DNA of 64,000 nt from positions 1,488,001-1,552,000 of the forward strand of contig CALSQO010000001.1 in assembly GCA_943788495.1 (NCBI GenBank), read 5' to 3'. This DNA comes from UA16 sp905478895. Lineage in GTDB: Bacteria > Bacteroidota > Bacteroidia > Flavobacteriales_D > Sanyastnellaceae. Below are positions 1 to 9,336 of the stretch, piece after piece. Below the pieces are notes generated by a model. The model was given only the letters and a program-made list of their open reading frames with translations. It had not been told where the DNA came from and searched no databases. The number at the start of each line of letters is the position of its first letter. Within the stretch, counting starts at the first letter, position 1. The position numbers and the translations under genes are program-made.

Positions 1-1
1 C

Positions 2-985
2 GGAGGTGGAAGCACCAAAAATGCCGGCTTCGCCTGTTTTGGAAGCCTCTCGGAGTTGGCACACGACCGATCCGTTTTGGGCGATGATGAGGCCGCGGCA
101 TTGCTGAAAAAACGAATTGATGGTTTAAAACTGCTGCGCAATTCCCTGGGCGATTCATCCATCGGATACCGTGCTTGTGGGAGTCTGGAATTGATTCGAA
201 AAGGCGCAGGGTATGAAATGCCGTCTCTGGAAACCATCTCCGAAGTCAATGCGTGGGCGGCTGAAACAACTGGGTCAATGCATACATTCCACATCGCCAC
301 GGGAAAAGAGCTGGCGGGCATCAATAGCAAGACAATTGAAGGTGCTATTGCTTCGCCTCTCGAAGGCGCAATTGAAACTGGAAAAATGATGCAAGCCTTG
401 CGTTCCAAAGCGCAAAAAACGGGAATACGCCTGCTGTTTGGGCTCAATGTAACCGGCTGGAATCAACACACAACAAATCACCAAATCGAAATCGAACGCG
501 TCGGTGCGTCGGGTGTTGCGGAGCGATTTGCCATGAAGGTGCCCCATGTCGCGATCGCCACCAATGCTTTTGCCCGGGAATTGATTCCCAAATGCGATGT
601 GAATCCAAAAGAAAACATGGTGCTCGTTACGGAAGCCATCGACAATTTAAGTTTTGACGGGACCGTGCACATGGATGCGGGTCACTTGTACGCTCGAAAC
701 ATTCAAAACCGAATGCTTATTGGAGGGGGCCGGCACTGGAACTTGAAAAACAACACGGAGCTTGAGCAGAAGCTCAAAGCCCTGCTCAACGATGCCTTTC
801 CAGAGACTTTGATGGCAAACATAGAATACCAGTGGACCGGCATCCTTGGAATCGGCGCAACCCGAATGCCGATTGTTTCAAAGCTTCACGCAAGAAGCGT
901 TGCAGCTGTCAAATTGGGCGGAATGGGAGTGGCCATGGGCATGCAATTGGGAAAAGAAAGCATCGAACTTCTTCTTTCCGATTGA
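2..985 (+). CDS. FAD-dependent oxidoreductase (DadA/DAO family), 5' end beyond window
   Basis: The reading frame is already open at base 2 and reads GGGSTKNAGFACFGS, which is the conserved region just after the dinucleotide fold in D-amino-acid-oxidase-like (COG0665) flavoproteins, so the true start lies left of the window. About 327 residues are visible. The C-terminal part has the family's WTGILGIGATRMPIV stretch and a late glycine-rich LGGMGVAMG segment expected to contact FAD. These enzymes oxidise amines or amino acids with FAD, usually in the cytosol; the substrate cannot be told from sequence alone. An internal TTG at 56 is only an apparent start. The next gene follows after about 70 bases on the same strand. 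Confidence 0.8.
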   Translation, partial: GGGSTKNAGFACFGSLSELAHDRSVLGDDEAAALLKKRIDGLKLLRNSLGDSSIGYRACGSLELIRKGAGYEMPSLETISEVNAWAAETTGSMHTFHIATGKELAGINSKTIEGAIASPLEGAIETGKMMQALRSKAQKTGIRLLFGLNVTGWNQHTTNHQIEIERVGASGVAERFAMKVPHVAIATNAFARELIPKCDVNPKENMVLVTEAIDNLSFDGTVHMDAGHLYARNIQNRMLIGGGRHWNLKNNTELEQKLKALLNDAFPETLMANIEYQWTGILGIGATRMPIVSKLHARSVAAVKLGGMGVAMGMQLGKESIELLLSD

Positions 986-1058
986 TGCCGATGTAACCTT
1001 TTCTGAAACGTTCGCGTAAAGGGTCGAGATGGAATGTCACATTAAGACCTTTAAAACC

Positions 1059-2588
1059 ATGCGAACAGCATACACCACTTTCACTTTGGCCGCAATTCTC
1101 TTCATGGGAACCGGCGCTTTTGCCCAAACTGGCGTTACCCTGGTGACGGGCCCTACTAGCTTTACCGGAGCATCCAATTTGGAAGACGGAATTCAGGTAG
1201 GATCGTCCGGTTTGTACGCCACACAAGTTGCACTCATCACAGACGTGTTGCCCTTTTTGTCTGCTGACGCTCAAATGAATTGGGGCGCCTTGGGATTGAC
1301 CTCTTCTGACCGCCAACAGGAAATTTCTGAGTGGTATGGAATCGGAGCTGGATTGCGATTGCACAAGCCCTACGCCAAGGATCAATTTCTACAGCCTTGG
1401 ATTGGTTTGGGAGTTTCGTTGATGCAACAAAGTAATTTGTCAGATCTAACAGACGCAGATGGCACTGCCTACTTCTACTGGTCCAATGGCCAGGTCTATG
1501 ATATGCCGGAAGACGCGGAGAATGCAAATGTTCTCGCTTCGACTTTGGCTCCTGACCATGCGCATGAGACCCAAACTGCGTCGGTTCGATCCCTCGCAAT
1601 TCCGATTCAAATGGGCCTGAACATGAACCTTTCTCCTCGCATTTACGCCAGTGCATCGTTTGCAGTTTTGGCTGGAAAGGAAGCAAGTTTGGACCCGCGT
1701 CCAGGTTACAATGACATGATCACAACGGCCCAAGCCGGTCTGGGAATTCGAATTGGAAAAGCTTATGGCGAGCCACGTGTTGAGTACCCCGAAGAATGGT
1801 TACTTATTGGGGATGACGCTGACCAGGATGGCATCATGGACAAACGAGACCGTTGCCCGGGAACGCCGGAAAACGCTCCGATTGACAAACGTGGATGCCC
1901 CACCGATGTGGACAAAGACGGCATTGCTGATTACTTGGATTTGGAACCAAACTCTGCACATCGTCGGGTCAATGCTCAAGGGGTGGCCTTGAGCGAAGAG
2001 CAGTGGGCTGTTGCCATGGTCAAACCAAAAAAGTCCGGAGATTCATTCCGACAAGACTTCTTGCGGGTGGAATCCGAAGGTGCTACTGATGTGGTAACTC
2101 CAGTGGACGCAAACGGCCGAACGCCAGCTGAATTGCGGTTACTCAAAGCCTTCGGCTCCGCAAAATCCACTACCACCACCATCAAAGCAAAGTCAGCAAC
2201 GCCTGTTCCAGCTCCAGCTGCAAAAGAAATCATTGCTGATTTTGGAAAACAAACAGGATTGAGCAATTACACTGCTGTCATGCCTGCACTGCGCCCCAGT
2301 TTCCGCGTGCAATTGGCCCACGATATTCGAACGCTCGACATGGATGCCGTTTCTCCACTAATGGTGACCGGTGAAGTGGTGCAAAAATTTGACAACTCCA
2401 GCGCATTGTGCATCGTCTCGCAACCAACACTTGACTTAAACAACGCAGAGAACCTGGCTAAAAAGCTCCAAGAACAAGGATTTGAAAATGCCCACATTAT
2501 CGGCGAGTTCAATGGCAGATTGATGAATTTGTCGGCTGCAAAAGCCCTCCAATCTTCATGGGAAGCGACATCGGCTCAACTCAAATAA
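1059..2588 (+). CDS. Envelope protein with TSP3 calcium repeat and SPOR-like C-terminus
   Basis: From the ATG at 1059 the protein has a clear signal peptide ending at AFAQ (about residue 23). An in-frame ATG at 1029 would bury it, so 1059 is preferred. Residues of roughly 25-240 look like a small outer-membrane beta-barrel with alternating hydrophobic and glycine-rich strands. Residues 253-297 hold thrombospondin type 3 repeats (DADQDGIMD, DRCPGTP, DVDKDGIADY) typical of calcium-binding linkers in OmpA-type proteins. The last 100 residues resemble a SPOR-like fold (a VQLA start, then ALCIVSQPTLDLNNAENLA and a GF..AHIIGEFNGRLMNL pattern) instead of the usual OmpA peptidoglycan-binding domain. 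It is probably a peptidoglycan-associated outer-membrane protein. The domain reading is by eye, and the exact function is unknown. Confidence 0.75.
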   Translation: MRTAYTTFTLAAILFMGTGAFAQTGVTLVTGPTSFTGASNLEDGIQVGSSGLYATQVALITDVLPFLSADAQMNWGALGLTSSDRQQEISEWYGIGAGLRLHKPYAKDQFLQPWIGLGVSLMQQSNLSDLTDADGTAYFYWSNGQVYDMPEDAENANVLASTLAPDHAHETQTASVRSLAIPIQMGLNMNLSPRIYASASFAVLAGKEASLDPRPGYNDMITTAQAGLGIRIGKAYGEPRVEYPEEWLLIGDDADQDGIMDKRDRCPGTPENAPIDKRGCPTDVDKDGIADYLDLEPNSAHRRVNAQGVALSEEQWAVAMVKPKKSGDSFRQDFLRVESEGATDVVTPVDANGRTPAELRLLKAFGSAKSTTTTIKAKSATPVPAPAAKEIIADFGKQTGLSNYTAVMPALRPSFRVQLAHDIRTLDMDAVSPLMVTGEVVQKFDNSSALCIVSQPTLDLNNAENLAKKLQEQGFENAHIIGEFNGRLMNLSAAKALQSSWEATSAQLK

Positions 2589-2614
2589 AAACGAGTACTG
2601 TCTTTCATCTTGCG

Positions 2615-2644
2615 AAAAAGCTGCACCTCCGGGTGCGGCTTTTT
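2615..2644. terminator. Bidirectional intrinsic terminator
   Basis: A 13-bp stem (one T-G wobble) with a TCCG loop is flanked by A5 on the left and T5 on the right. It can therefore terminate the plus-strand gene ending at 2588 and the minus-strand gene ending at 2650. It lies exactly between these convergent genes. Confidence 0.85.
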
Positions 2645-2649
2645 CCGTT

Positions 2650-4305
2650 TCAAACCGCTTTGTTAATGGCATCGGCAACGCGTATTCCATCCAGGGCAGC
2701 CGACAAGATGCCGCCAGCATAACCGCCACCTTCGCCACACGGAAATAAATTCTGCACTTCCGGGTGAGCCAGGTCTTCTGCATTCCGAGGAATGCGCACG
2801 GGACTAGACGTCCGGGACTCCGGCGCAACCAGCACCGCATCGGGACTTAAAAATACAGGTTTGCGATCCACAAACGTTTGCAAGCCTTCTTTCAACGCAT
2901 TCACAATTAGTGGTGGCAGGACGTCATGCAAATTCACAGGCACCACTCCGGGCAAGTAGGATGTTTTCGGAAGTTCATTGGATGCAGTTCCATTCAAAAA
3001 ATCAACCAAGCGCTGCGCAGGAGCTTGCTGCGATTCGCCGGCCGCTGCCCAACACGCTTTTTCAACGGATGATTGAAAATGAAGCCCTCCCAATGGACCG
3101 CTGTATCCGAGACGCTCCCAATCTTCCGGGTCCAACTGCACCACCATGCCCGAGTTGGCAAAGGGGTTATTGCGTTTGGACGGTGACCAGCCGTTGGTCA
3201 CCACCTCGCCGTCTTCGGTTGCACATGGGGCAATGATGCCCCCAGGACACATGCAAAAGGAATGCACTCCGCGGCCATCGGCTTGACAAACAAGTCGATA
3301 GGAAGCTGGCGGGAGCCATGTTCCGCGTTGTTCCGAACGGTACTGCATTTGATCAATGAGCGATTGCGGGTGTTCAATCCGGACGCCCATTGCAAAGGAT
3401 TTTGCGATCAAAGAAACCTCCTTTCCATGCAGCAGCTGAAAAACATCCTTCGCGCTGTGACCGGTCGCTAGAATCAAATGCGCGCACGGAACATTTTCCT
3501 GAACCTGAGTCGCCAGGTCAACCCATGTGATCGAGCGAATGCGCTGATGAGCAACCTCAAAATCGATCAAGCGGGCACCAAAATGTATGACCCCGCCTGC
3601 CTTCAAGATGGTTTCACGCATCGCTTCAATGATTCCCGGCAACTTGTTCGTGCCAATATGAGGATGTGCCTCCACCAAAATATTTTCATCGGCACCATGC
3701 TGAACAAGCAATTCAAGTGCAGCTCGAATGTCCCCGCGTTTGTGGCTGCGTGTGTAGAGTTTGCCGTCGCTGTAAGTGCCGGCTCCGCCTTCTCCAAAGC
3801 AATAATTGGAATCCGGATCTACTTTGTGCTCCCGGTATATCTGCACCAAATCCCTTCGGCGTTGGCGCACCGGCTGACCTCTCTCTATGATTATAGGACG
3901 AAGTCCGTGGCCAATGCATTGCAGCGCAGCAAAGAGACCGGCGGGTCCCGCACCGACGATGTGAACTTCTTTCGCCTCTTTTGGAAGCGCATGGAAGGCG
4001 ACGGAACGAATTCCCGATTCCGGCAATGCAGCGCCGCGTTCGGCGGCTTGAATGTTCCAAACTGCGCGCACCGGCAGCTGGCGTGCATCGAGATTTTTGC
4101 GCAAAACTTGGTATTCTCCCAATCGATCGGACGGCCAAGACAAGGCTTCAAGCAATGCTTCGCGCAGCTTGGACGCATCTGCTGTCCATTCTGCGGGCAA
4201 GCGCACCTCTACGGTTGCAACCGGGCCATCCGCTGGAATAGGCTTGGCTGCAGCGCGCTGGCGGCGACGTTTCATTTTTGAATGCCGGTCTTTTGGCTTA
4301 GACAT
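2650..4305 (-). CDS. COG2509-type FAD-dependent dehydrogenase (uncharacterised)
   Basis: A 551-residue flavoprotein of the COG2509 family, whose members carry a basic N-terminal extension before the FAD fold. The dinucleotide-binding GAGPAG motif is at residues 118-123. It is followed by the family signatures YCFGEGGAGTYSDGKL and HLILATGHSAKD, and near the end by CGEGGGYAGGILSAALDG, which closes the FAD site. The start at 4305 (MSKPKDRHSKMK) is chosen because the N-terminus is lysine/arginine-rich as in the family, and an upstream ATG at 4398 would run into the divergent E1 gene. The physiological substrate is unknown. It is convergent with the preceding envelope gene and shares a 66-bp divergent promoter region with the dehydrogenase at 4372. 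Confidence 0.88.
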   Translation of the reverse strand: MSKPKDRHSKMKRRRQRAAAKPIPADGPVATVEVRLPAEWTADASKLREALLEALSWPSDRLGEYQVLRKNLDARQLPVRAVWNIQAAERGAALPESGIRSVAFHALPKEAKEVHIVGAGPAGLFAALQCIGHGLRPIIIERGQPVRQRRRDLVQIYREHKVDPDSNYCFGEGGAGTYSDGKLYTRSHKRGDIRAALELLVQHGADENILVEAHPHIGTNKLPGIIEAMRETILKAGGVIHFGARLIDFEVAHQRIRSITWVDLATQVQENVPCAHLILATGHSAKDVFQLLHGKEVSLIAKSFAMGVRIEHPQSLIDQMQYRSEQRGTWLPPASYRLVCQADGRGVHSFCMCPGGIIAPCATEDGEVVTNGWSPSKRNNPFANSGMVVQLDPEDWERLGYSGPLGGLHFQSSVEKACWAAAGESQQAPAQRLVDFLNGTASNELPKTSYLPGVVPVNLHDVLPPLIVNALKEGLQTFVDRKPVFLSPDAVLVAPESRTSSPVRIPRNAEDLAHPEVQNLFPCGEGGGYAGGILSAALDGIRVADAINKAV

Positions 4306-4371
4306 GCAGCGAAGATAATCTGTCTCAGCGGGTATACGGCGATGCGCTTGACCGCTTACCTTCGTATCCAG

Positions 4372-6405
4372 ATGATGGACACCATTCAATTTCCACACAA
4401 TCCCCTCTCGTTTGATCGAAAGTCATTGAACGATGAAGAAATCCGACAGCTCTACCGTCAGATTTTGCTACCGAGGATGATCGAAGAAAAGATGCTTAGT
4501 CAATTGCGGCAGGGCAAGATTTCGAAATGGTTCAGCGGAATGGGCCAGGAAGCTATCTCCGTCGGGGCAGCTGCCGCGCTCGACGCGGACAACTTCATTC
4601 TACCGATGCATCGCAACCTGGGAATATTTACCACACGCGGCATCACCCTGGATCGTCTGTTTTCGCAATTTCAAGGAAAATCAAACGGATTTACCAAGGG
4701 ACGGGATCGTTCATTTCACTTTGGATCGCGGGAGCACCACATCGTCGGAATGATCTCACATCTCGGACCCCAATTGGGCATTGCGGATGGCATCGCCTTG
4801 GCCCAGAAATTGGACGAATCAGGAAAGGCTACCCTGGTATTCACTGGGGACGGTGGTGCCTCTGAAGGCGATTTCCACGAGGCCGTGAACGTTGCGGCTG
4901 TTTGGCAGTTGCCTGTCATCATCTGTGTCGAAAACAACTCTTGGGGATTGTCAACTCCTTCCGAAGAACAGTTCAGATTTAAGCACTTCACGGACAAAGC
5001 CATCGGTTACGGAATTCCGGAAGAAGACGCCATCCAAGTCGACGGGAATGATGTGCTCGCTGTTTACCATGCCGTGAAAGATGCGGCGGCGGCGCTGCGC
5101 GAACGCCCCAGGCCCATCCTCATTGAATTCAAGACGTTTCGCATGCGCGGCCATGAAGAAGCGTCCGGCACAAAATATTACCCCGATGGACTCATCGATC
5201 ATTGGGGCCAAGTGGATCCAGTGGATCGGTTTACCGAATGGCTGAAAGAACAAGAAATCGTCGATGACGCCTTCATCGAAAGCCTTCGCGCCAGCCACAA
5301 CCAAACCATCAAAGATGGATTGAAAGCGGCGGCGGCAGAACCTGAAATCTTAGCCGATGAAGCGCAAGAACTTGCCGATCGATTCGCGGATGTCCCCGTA
5401 TCGCAATGGCCCAACTTGGACAGCATTGAACAGACAAGTGATCGTGAATTGCGCCTGATCGATGCCATTCAAGAGGGATTGGGCCAATCCATGGAAGCAT
5501 TCCCAGAATTGATCTTAATGGGACAGGATATCGCTGACTATGGAGGCGTGTTCAAAGTCACCGAAGGGTTTGTGGAGCGTTTCGGCAAGGATCGGGTTCG
5601 GAATACACCGCTCTGCGAATCCGCCATCGTCGGTGCCGCTCTCGGCTTGAGCATCGCCAATAAAAAAGCCATGATGGAAATGCAATTCAGCGATTTCGTC
5701 ACCGTGGGATTCAACCAAATCGTCAATAATCTGGCGAAAATTCACTGGCGCTGGGGACAAAATGCTGATGTTGTTGTTCGAATGCCAACGGGTGGAAACG
5801 TCGGAGCAGGTCCTTTTCATAGCCAATCCACTGAGGCGTGGTTCTTCCACGTCCCAGGCCTAAAAATCGTCTATCCTTCTTCACCTGCGGATGCGAAAGG
5901 TCTGCTTATTCGCGCATTGGAAGACCCCAATCCCGTTCTCTTCTTTGAGCATAAATACCTGTATCGTTCACTTGCGGGTTCGGTGCCAGAACAACCTTAC
6001 ACACTGGAATTGGGAAAGGCCAAGGTTGCACTTGAGGGCAATGAACTGACCATCATCACCTACGGTTTGGGCGTACAATGGGCAGAAAAAGCTGCTGAGA
6101 ACGCGCCTGAGCACTCCATCGAAATCATTGATTTGAGGACGCTTTTGCCTTGGGATGAGGACTGCGTTATGGAAAGCGTGCGCAAGACCAATCGCGCACT
6201 GGTTTTGCATGAAGACACGATGACGGGAGGCATTGGCGCGGAAATTGCCGCAAAAATCCAATCGGAGTGTTGGCACGACCTCGATGCCCCGGTAGCACGT
6301 GTAGCCGGCTTGGACACAGCGTTCCCATTCGCAGGCAACCTGGAAACACAATTCCTCGCCAACAAGCGCTTGGCAGATGCGATAGATTCCATCCTCAAGA
6401 ACTAA
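4372..6405 (+). CDS. Fused alpha/beta E1 component of branched-chain/2-oxoacid dehydrogenase
   Basis: One 677-residue chain contains both E1 halves. The alpha half (about residues 20-340) has the thiamine diphosphate motif starting GDGGASEGDFHEA near residue 160 and ending VENN. The beta half (from about residue 357, DRELRLIDAIQEGL) has the transketolase-like pyrimidine domain and a C-terminal transketolase domain (ITYGLGVQWAEKAA, HEDTMTGGIGAEIAA). It decarboxylates a 2-oxoacid, probably a branched-chain one, and passes the acyl group to lipoyl-E2. E2 and E3 are not in the window. The single-chain form is known from Bacteroidota. The start is the double ATG at 4372/4375; the open frame extends to 4282 but would overlap the divergent gene. 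Confidence 0.92.
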   Translation: MMDTIQFPHNPLSFDRKSLNDEEIRQLYRQILLPRMIEEKMLSQLRQGKISKWFSGMGQEAISVGAAAALDADNFILPMHRNLGIFTTRGITLDRLFSQFQGKSNGFTKGRDRSFHFGSREHHIVGMISHLGPQLGIADGIALAQKLDESGKATLVFTGDGGASEGDFHEAVNVAAVWQLPVIICVENNSWGLSTPSEEQFRFKHFTDKAIGYGIPEEDAIQVDGNDVLAVYHAVKDAAAALRERPRPILIEFKTFRMRGHEEASGTKYYPDGLIDHWGQVDPVDRFTEWLKEQEIVDDAFIESLRASHNQTIKDGLKAAAAEPEILADEAQELADRFADVPVSQWPNLDSIEQTSDRELRLIDAIQEGLGQSMEAFPELILMGQDIADYGGVFKVTEGFVERFGKDRVRNTPLCESAIVGAALGLSIANKKAMMEMQFSDFVTVGFNQIVNNLAKIHWRWGQNADVVVRMPTGGNVGAGPFHSQSTEAWFFHVPGLKIVYPSSPADAKGLLIRALEDPNPVLFFEHKYLYRSLAGSVPEQPYTLELGKAKVALEGNELTIITYGLGVQWAEKAAENAPEHSIEIIDLRTLLPWDEDCVMESVRKTNRALVLHEDTMTGGIGAEIAAKIQSECWHDLDAPVARVAGLDTAFPFAGNLETQFLANKRLADAIDSILKN

Positions 6406-6505
6406 AACCTCGTCACGCGCAGTTGCATTGATTTGGAGTTGATTGATTTTCAGCATACTTTGGGAGGTGCTGTACACTTTGACTTGAAGCAGCCTACTCC
6501 GATTC

Positions 6506-6811
6506 ATGATTCCAGTTCACCACATTCAACGGGCCATACACGCCTTCTATGCCGAGGTAACGGAACGTGCGTTGCAACTGGCGCTTCACTACCCCAGCAG
6601 CCGAGTCCTAGCCGAAAAAACGGTAAGGAAAAGCAACGAAAAGCTTGCCTATTTCATTGGCGTCCTCAAATCAAAGGATTGGAATGCCCAATCACAGGAC
6701 GATTTGCAGCAACTCTGTCGCGAAGCAGAAGAAAACAGCTTACTCTTTCTCCGAGAAGTTCAGCAGGAAGAAAAAAAAGCGGCGGAAGAACGAAGGGCAG
6801 CCTCCCGGTAA
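6506..6811 (+). CDS. Small helical hypothetical protein
   Basis: A 101-residue protein with no signal peptide or membrane segment, predicted from composition to be almost wholly alpha-helical. It ends in a very charged lysine/glutamate/arginine tail (EEKKAAEERRAASR). The ATG at 6506 follows the E1 gene by 100 bases. Another frame overlaps much of this stretch (6433-6840) but is rich in serine, arginine and proline without hydrophobic order, so this frame is preferred. No family recognised. It is convergent with the TPR protein ending at 6837. Confidence 0.55.
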   Translation: MIPVHHIQRAIHAFYAEVTERALQLALHYPSSRVLAEKTVRKSNEKLAYFIGVLKSKDWNAQSQDDLQQLCREAEENSLLFLREVQQEEKKAAEERRAASR

Positions 6812-6836
6812 AGGGAACAAGTCATCGTAACCGTGC

Positions 6837-7370
6837 TTAGCGGCCGCGCATTTGCATCATCTGCGGATTGCGAATGGCCGCCTCTACCTGTTTGATGTCC
6901 TTCTTCAACACGCCTTTCGGGTCCAGTCGCTTGCATTCTACGAGCAAGGCTTTTGCCAACTTCGGCTTCCTTTTCGCCGAAGCCACAACGGCCAAGTTCA
7001 ACTTGACTGCAGCCTTATCATGGTCCTGCTTCAGTCCAATCTCAAGGGCTTGCTTCAGCAGTTGTTCTGCTTGATTCATGTTTTGTTCCATCGCCAAACT
7101 CCCGGACAAAAAATACCAGTACCCACGACGGCGCGCCCACAAATGATTAGGGTTTACGCGACCGAGCCATTTCCGGGCATCCTCCATCTTCTGCTGACGC
7201 AAGCTCACAAAGGCCATCAACAAGCGCATGCTCTGAAGCGTCACCAACACAATCATTGCGGTCACGAGGACCATGCCCACTCCACTTCCGATGTATCCTT
7301 GTGTAAAGAGGTGCACGGCATAGGCCAAACTTGCGAGGGCAAGAGGAATTTTTATGAATCGTGTATCCAT
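6837..7370 (-). CDS. Membrane-anchored TPR-like protein
   Basis: A 177-residue protein with two hydrophobic segments at the N-terminus (about residues 8-25 and 30-55), followed by a soluble helical region. The pattern there, with WYFLSGSLAMEQNMNQAEQLLKQALE and then DKAAVKLNLAVVASAKRK, fits two to three tetratricopeptide-like helical hairpins. It likely sits in the inner membrane with the repeats facing the cytosol or periplasm as a scaffold; no partner is evident. Its start is 37 bases from the divergent ytxJ start at 7408, so the two probably share a promoter region. Confidence 0.75.
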   Translation of the reverse strand: MDTRFIKIPLALASLAYAVHLFTQGYIGSGVGMVLVTAMIVLVTLQSMRLLMAFVSLRQQKMEDARKWLGRVNPNHLWARRRGYWYFLSGSLAMEQNMNQAEQLLKQALEIGLKQDHDKAAVKLNLAVVASAKRKPKLAKALLVECKRLDPKGVLKKDIKQVEAAIRNPQMMQMRGR

Positions 7371-7407
7371 GAGTCGTAGTAATTTTGCAGCAAATTTATT
7401 GCATCAG

Positions 7408-7737
7408 ATGGATTGGAAAACATTGACGTCCTTACAAGATTGGGAAAACGCTTTGGAAGCATCGCACGGCGCTCCCATTGTTGTGTTCAAACATAGCACG
7501 CGCTGCAGCGTGAGCCGCATGGCATTGAAATTTACTGAGCGGCAATGGGACTTGCCCGCGAACGTGGATGCATATTTTTTGGATCTCCTCGCAAACCGAA
7601 AGGTCAGCGACGTGATTGCGGAGCAGATGAACGTGACACATCAATCCCCTCAACTGTTGTGTATCCGTGCAGCCAAATGCACATTTAGTGCGAGCCATGA
7701 ACACATCGACCCTCTCAAGGTCAAGCCCTATCTTTAG
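7408..7737 (+). CDS. ytxJ: YtxJ-type bacillithiol-system redox protein
   Basis: A 109-residue thioredoxin-fold protein of the YtxJ family. The hallmark region reads VVFKHSTRCSVSRMALK, where a single cysteine in a TRCSVS context replaces the usual CxxC pair. It is followed by YFLDLLANRKVSD, HQSPQLL and the ASHEHI C-terminal signature. YtxJ proteins are proposed to remove bacillithiol from mixed disulfides (monothiol bacilliredoxin activity). The bshC gene at 24152-25690 supports bacillithiol use by this organism. The start at 7408 (MDWKTL) is preferred over the upstream ATG at 7354, which would overlap the divergent gene. Confidence 0.88.
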   Translation: MDWKTLTSLQDWENALEASHGAPIVVFKHSTRCSVSRMALKFTERQWDLPANVDAYFLDLLANRKVSDVIAEQMNVTHQSPQLLCIRAAKCTFSASHEHIDPLKVKPYL

Positions 7738-7740
7738 ACC

Positions 7741-8337
7741 ATGGAGTCAATCATTAAACTGCGCATCATACTCGATGCGACAGAAGATATTTTCCGGGAC
7801 ATCGAGATCGATTATGATGCGCCTTTGATGCACCTCCACTTAGCCACGTTGGATGCTTTTGAATGGAACAATGCCAACGAAATGGCTTCCTTTTACAAAA
7901 GCAATGAGCAATGGGACCGAGGCGATGAATTTCCAATGATGGCGATGTCGCCCGAACTGCCCTCCATGGAATCAGCAACGGTAAAAGACTTGCTGCCCGA
8001 TGCACAGAGCAAAGGGTTATATGTCTATGACTACTTGCGCATGTGGTGCTTTTACCTGGAACCCATGGCCGTCACAGCGCCTCAAGAGGCGGGGTCGTAT
8101 CCAAGCCTCGTTGTCGAATTTGGGAAAGCCCCAGATCCGATGAGCAAAGAGCCCGAAGGATTGGATGATCCAGCCCTGATGGAGGCTCTTTTTGATGAAC
8201 CAGGGGCATCAGGTGGCCAGAGTCCTATGGAGTCAACCGGGGATGCAGAGCTGGATGCCTACCTGAATGACGATGGCACGGACGACGAACCCCTCGGTGG
8301 CAACGAAAACATCGACGATTACCGCGATCAATTTTGA
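7741..8337 (+). CDS. Plasmid pRiA4b ORF-3-like protein
   Basis: A 198-residue protein whose first 110 residues match the pRiA4b ORF-3-like (IS1096 TnpR-like passenger) fold: RIILDATEDIFRDIEI, then LHLATLDAFEW, EMASFYKSNEQW and the late VYDYLRMWCFYLEP. The rest is an acidic, low-complexity tail rich in Asp, Glu and Gly. Despite the plasmid name, chromosomal copies are common in Bacteroidota and their function is unknown. It starts 3 bases after ytxJ stops and ends 9 bases before miaA, so the three are likely one transcript with mutS2. There is no sign of recent transfer. Confidence 0.78.
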   Translation: MESIIKLRIILDATEDIFRDIEIDYDAPLMHLHLATLDAFEWNNANEMASFYKSNEQWDRGDEFPMMAMSPELPSMESATVKDLLPDAQSKGLYVYDYLRMWCFYLEPMAVTAPQEAGSYPSLVVEFGKAPDPMSKEPEGLDDPALMEALFDEPGASGGQSPMESTGDAELDAYLNDDGTDDEPLGGNENIDDYRDQF

Positions 8338-8346
8338 CCCCCTTCC

Positions 8347-9330
8347 ATGGCCTTAGACTCCTCTACCGCAACGGCACTGCAACCAGGCGATCGGCCACTG
8401 TTGGTGACAATTGTCGGACCGACGGCCATCGGAAAAACGACACGGGCCATTGAAATCGCTCAGGGCCTGGGATGCGAAATCATCAACGCGGATTCCCGGC
8501 AAATCTTCCGGGATATGCCCATAGGGACAGCTCAGCCTTCTGCAGAAGAACGAACATGCGTGCCCCATCATTTCGTTGATTTTGTGGACGTTGAGGAACA
8601 CTACAGCGCAGGTCAATTCGCAACGGATGCCGTGCAATGGCTGGACGATTGGTTCAAGACCCACAAAACTGCGGTCATGGTGGGAGGAAGCGGGCTTTAC
8701 ATCAAAGCGGTTTTGGAAGGGCTGGACGAAATGCCTGCTGACTTGACCATTCGCATGGCCCTCAACCAACAGCTTAAAGAATCGGGCATTGAGGCGCTGG
8801 CCGAAGAACTTCGCGCGCTCGACCCAGATCACGCTTCGAAAATGGATATCAAAAACCCACAGCGGGTGATTCGTGCCTTGGAAGTTTGCCTCGCTTCGGG
8901 CAAACCTTTTTCATCCTTTCACACCCCTCGATTGGCGCCACGTATATTCGACACCGTGACCATTGGCTTGGAAATGGACCGGAGCCTGTTGATCGATCGG
9001 ATCAATGAACGAGTAGACGCCATGGTGGACGCCGGAATGAAAAATGAAGCTGCGGCATTGCATTCCAAATCGCATTTAAATGCACTGCAAACAGTGGGTT
9101 ACCGAGAATGGTTTGAGTGCTTCGAGGGACGTTGCACGGAAGCTGAAGCCATCGAGCGCATCAAGGTCCATACCCGGCAATTTGCGAAACGCCAGATGAC
9201 ATGGTTCAAAAAGATGGAGAACATTCGTTGGGCAAATGCATTTGATACTGCAACAATTGAAGGCATCGTCGGGCAAGCTTGCAGCCAACGCCAATGGCAG
9301 CCACACCGTCCGCTGCCTTCAGTCGATTGA
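8347..9330 (+). CDS. miaA: tRNA dimethylallyltransferase
   Basis: A 327-residue cytosolic enzyme that puts a dimethylallyl group on N6 of A37 in tRNAs reading UNN codons. The P-loop GPTAIGKT is at residues 24-31, followed by the substrate motif INADSRQIFRDMPIGTAQP. The VGGSGLYIKA motif, NPQRVIRALE and the C-terminal FAKRQMTWFKK are the standard MiaA signatures. Length agrees with the family. It is packed between the pRiA4b-like gene and mutS2 (6-base gap), indicating an operon. Confidence 0.96.
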   Translation: MALDSSTATALQPGDRPLLVTIVGPTAIGKTTRAIEIAQGLGCEIINADSRQIFRDMPIGTAQPSAEERTCVPHHFVDFVDVEEHYSAGQFATDAVQWLDDWFKTHKTAVMVGGSGLYIKAVLEGLDEMPADLTIRMALNQQLKESGIEALAEELRALDPDHASKMDIKNPQRVIRALEVCLASGKPFSSFHTPRLAPRIFDTVTIGLEMDRSLLIDRINERVDAMVDAGMKNEAAALHSKSHLNALQTVGYREWFECFEGRCTEAEAIERIKVHTRQFAKRQMTWFKKMENIRWANAFDTATIEGIVGQACSQRQWQPHRPLPSVD

Positions 9331-9336
9331 AAGAAA

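Noticed and set aside
3478..4281. A 267-codon open frame on the plus strand inside the COG2509 gene
   Set aside because: It is antisense to a well-supported flavoprotein, has no protein-like hydrophobic or motif pattern, and is explained as a shadow of codon bias in the real gene.
7741..8337. pRiA4b ORF-3 similarity as a sign of a plasmid or insertion sequence
   Set aside because: The gene sits in a tight ytxJ-miaA-mutS2 run, with no transposase, inverted repeats or composition shift; the plasmid label is historical.
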